DNA of 33,992 nt, taken from NCBI GenBank assembly GCA_964590495.1, contig CAZPWQ010000024.1, positions 1 to 33,992 of the forward strand, in the 5' to 3' direction. Below are positions 32,558 to 33,992 of this stretch, one piece after another (the first letter of the stretch is position 1; the number at the start of each line of letters is the position of its first letter). This stretch comes from CAZPWQ01 sp964590495 (GTDB lineage: Bacteria > Bacteroidota > Rhodothermia > Balneolales > Balneolaceae). Both the position numbers and the translations under genes were made by a program. Under the pieces are notes generated by a model that saw only the letters and a program-made list of their open reading frames with translations, did no database searches and had not been told where the DNA came from.

Positions 32558-33286
32558 ATGCCTCGTTATAAAATTTCAGTAGAATTTGACGGCACCTCAT
32601 TTAACGGGTGGCAGCGCCAGCCGGAAGGCCGTACGGTGGAGGGAGAAATAGAGGCGGCCCTGAAGCAGATCCTGGGTCAGCCGGTTGATATCATAGGGCA
32701 GGGGCGGACCGACAGCGGCGTTCATGCCGAGGGACAAACGGCTCATTTCGATTTTCCCGAAATGTTGGAACCGGATCGAATTCTCTTTGCTTTACTCGGG
32801 GTTTTGCCCAGAGACATATCGGTCTGGGATATCGAAGAGGTTGCCGGTGATTTTCACGCCCGCTTTGATGCGAAGATCCGCCGGTATCGTTACCAGATCA
32901 CAACCCGCCGCGCACCGCTGATAGATCATATGGCAGAGATGATCCTTGAAGACCTCGATTTGAAAGCCATGGCCGCTTGCGCTGAAATGATCAAGGGGAC
33001 GCACAACTTTGAAAGTTTTACCCGGACCGACAATGAAAATCCCAATGCCGTATGCGAAGTATTGCTTTCGGAATTAGAGGCACATCAACATCTGATCACG
33101 TACCGCATTACCGCCAACCGGTTCGTCCGCCATATGGTGCGCCGCCTGGCGGGGACGATGATAAAGGTGGGACAGGGTAAAAGAACCGTTGATGAATTCG
33201 CCGACTTGCTGCATAACCCCGACAAAAACAAAAGCGCCCACGGAGCATCAGCCAAGGGGCTGATACTGGAAAAAGTGGGGTATTAA
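32558..33286 (+). CDS. truA: tRNA pseudouridine(38-40) synthase
   Basis: 242 residues, normal TruA length. It converts uridines 38, 39 and 40 of the tRNA anticodon arm to pseudouridine. The N terminus has VEFDGTSFNGWQRQPEGRTVEGEIE, the catalytic Asp is in GQGRTDSGVHAEGQ, and further motifs are FHARFDAKIRRYRYQI, GTHNFESFTRTDNENP and ANRFVRHMVRRLAGTMIKVGQGK. It starts at an ATG with no strong Shine-Dalgarno, well after the gap region. A tRNA gene follows on the opposite strand, a coincidental but fitting neighbour. Confidence 0.96.
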   Translation: MPRYKISVEFDGTSFNGWQRQPEGRTVEGEIEAALKQILGQPVDIIGQGRTDSGVHAEGQTAHFDFPEMLEPDRILFALLGVLPRDISVWDIEEVAGDFHARFDAKIRRYRYQITTRRAPLIDHMAEMILEDLDLKAMAACAEMIKGTHNFESFTRTDNENPNAVCEVLLSELEAHQHLITYRITANRFVRHMVRRLAGTMIKVGQGKRTVDEFADLLHNPDKNKSAHGASAKGLILEKVGY

Positions 33287-33352
33287 GCTATGCTTCCGAC
33301 TGAGAATTTTTTTGAGGAATTAACCATGTTTACCCTCATGCTTACCCGGCTA

Positions 33353-33400
33353 TAATAAAAAATCCACTAACCTGTTGACAATCAACAGACTAGCGGATTT
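33353..33400 (-). terminator. Rho-independent terminator of tRNA-Asn
   Basis: Read on the minus strand, AAATCCGCTAGTCTGTTG (33400-33383) pairs with CAACAGGTTAGTGGATTT (33377-33360) around a 5-base loop, with two G-U pairs, and is followed by a T-rich tract. It starts 5 bases after the tRNA 3' end. Confidence 0.85.
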
Positions 33401-33405
33401 GCAAG

Positions 33406-33477
33406 CTCCCCGGGTAGGATTCGAACCTACGACCCATCGGTTAACAGCCGATTGCTCTGCCGCTGAGCTACCGAGGA
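33406..33477 (-). tRNA. tRNA-Asn (anticodon GTT)
   Basis: 72 bases. The acceptor stem TCCTCGG/CCGGGGA has one G-U pair and discriminator G. The D arm is GCTC-AGCGGCA-GAGC, the anticodon arm ATCGG-CTGTTAA-CCGAT with anticodon GTT, and the T arm GTAGG-TTCGAAT-CCTAC. The 3' CCA is not encoded and must be added by the tRNA nucleotidyltransferase. Confidence 0.96.
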
Positions 33478-33992
33478 TTATTTCTTTAAGTATTTCAGCC
33501 GCTTAAATGAGAGCACAAATATAACGGTTTACAATCAGTTAAGTCAAAATTTTTTTCAACTTTTTCTCCTATTTCATATTCCTTAAATGTATCCTTTTGT
33601 TCAGCTCTAGGCTTCTCTTTCTTTTTAGTTTTTTGCTATTGCCTTTCTTGTTGACCATCAGGTTATTTAAGGCTGTTAACTCGCAGTTCGCATTTTGATA
33701 AACGGGTAAGTTTCAAGGAATTTTGATCCCGACAGCTGTCGGGAGACTTCGTCCCGGGCACCACCGGGACTCCGCTCTTTTAGAAATGACGCCGGTGGTT
33801 GGGTTTGGGTAAGTAACAAAAAACCACCTCCATTGTCATCCCTGTAGAAGTTAGATAATTCGTTGACAGTTTTAGTTAAATGGTTTCGAAAAGTCCCCTC
33901 TTGAGAGGGGTGGCCGCCGTGACTTTCGGCGGTCGGGGTGTGTAAGTGTGCGCCTTCTAGCCGTCATACCATTACTTTTTTCAACGATGAAA
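33478..33992. repeat. Spacer of 515 bases with palindromic repeats, no gene seen
   Basis: After the tRNA promoter the region is AT-rich to about 33720. Then come TCCCGACAGCTGTCGGGA (33727-33744), GTCCCGG-6-CCGGGAC (33751-33770), GGTGGTT/AACCACC (about 33793-33829), CCCCTC-TTGA-GAGGGG (33895-33910) and GCCGCCG-7-CGGCGGT (33913-33933). The CCCCTCTTGAGAGGGG type is frequent in Bacteroidota spacers. No open frame looks genuine, and the next gene lies beyond the window. Confidence 0.65.
33516..33547 (-). promoter_or_regulatory. Bacteroidota-type promoter of tRNA-Asn
   Basis: On the minus strand, TTGACT (33547-33542), an 18-base spacer and TATATTTG (33523-33516) fit the Bacteroidota pattern TTG...TAnnTTTG. 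The distance to the tRNA 5' end (33477) is suitable for a leader of about 30 bases. Confidence 0.7.

Overview
The window looks like a chromosomal segment of a Bacteroidota-grade bacterium, most likely from the Balneolota/Rhodothermota branch, probably a metagenome-derived scaffold. The signs are a giant exported protein with a type IX secretion (T9SS) type A C-terminal sorting domain, a TTGACT / TATATTTG promoter in front of a tRNA, few strong Shine-Dalgarno sites, and two runs of exactly 100 N. The placement is inferred from gene content, not from a search. No phage, transposase, CRISPR array or plasmid gene is visible; almost all recognisable genes are housekeeping or envelope genes.

Layout. 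1-1320 (minus): three small N-terminally anchored, pilin-like proteins, the last cut by the window edge. 1511-6733 (minus): a 1740-residue Ig-repeat surface protein with a T9SS sorting signal. 6928-10902 (plus): the complete dTDP-L-rhamnose set rfbA-rfbD / rfbC / rfbB, with rfbC isolated between two hairpin-rich spacers. 11106-15038: a Dph6-like PP-loop ATPase (minus), then an EVE-domain protein, a double-domain dCTP deaminase, a BFD-like [2Fe-2S] protein and rsmE (plus). 15253-21034 (minus): rng-hslV-hslU with overlapping ends, followed by an S41 processing protease. 21602-24235 (minus): lipoprotein, small unknown protein, biotin carrier protein and murA. 24341-27248 (plus): DUF3108 protein, dut (broken by an artificial gap) and an MFS exporter. 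27842-28369 (minus): PH-SHOCT membrane protein. 28529-32340 (plus): ccmC-ccmD-ccmE-ccmF, tightly overlapped, ccmF running into the second gap. 32558-33286: truA. 33406-33477 (minus): tRNA-Asn with its own promoter and terminator.

How the genes work together. The rfb genes supply dTDP-rhamnose for cell-surface polysaccharide; murA starts peptidoglycan synthesis; the dCTP deaminase and dut both feed dUMP and keep dUTP low; HslUV, the S41 protease and RNase G form a protein/RNA turnover block; ccmCDEF delivers and ligates heme for c-type cytochromes. CcmE carries a Cys (CPSKY) where the usual heme-binding His would be, i.e. the CXXXY type.

The most unusual property of the window is its intergenic DNA. 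Nearly every long spacer holds a different palindromic or inverted-repeat element: paired 18-bp inverted palindromes, a six-hairpin array, a 33-bp inverted repeat, a REPIN-like pair of hairpins, a 214-bp long palindrome with 14-bp inverted ends, an element with TTGACCCA ends, and a recurring hairpin with a GGAC loop. None encodes a protein, and some abut or overlap stop codons. I see no wholly new multi-gene system. The repeat landscape, the CXXXY Ccm cluster and the pilin-like trio are the best leads.
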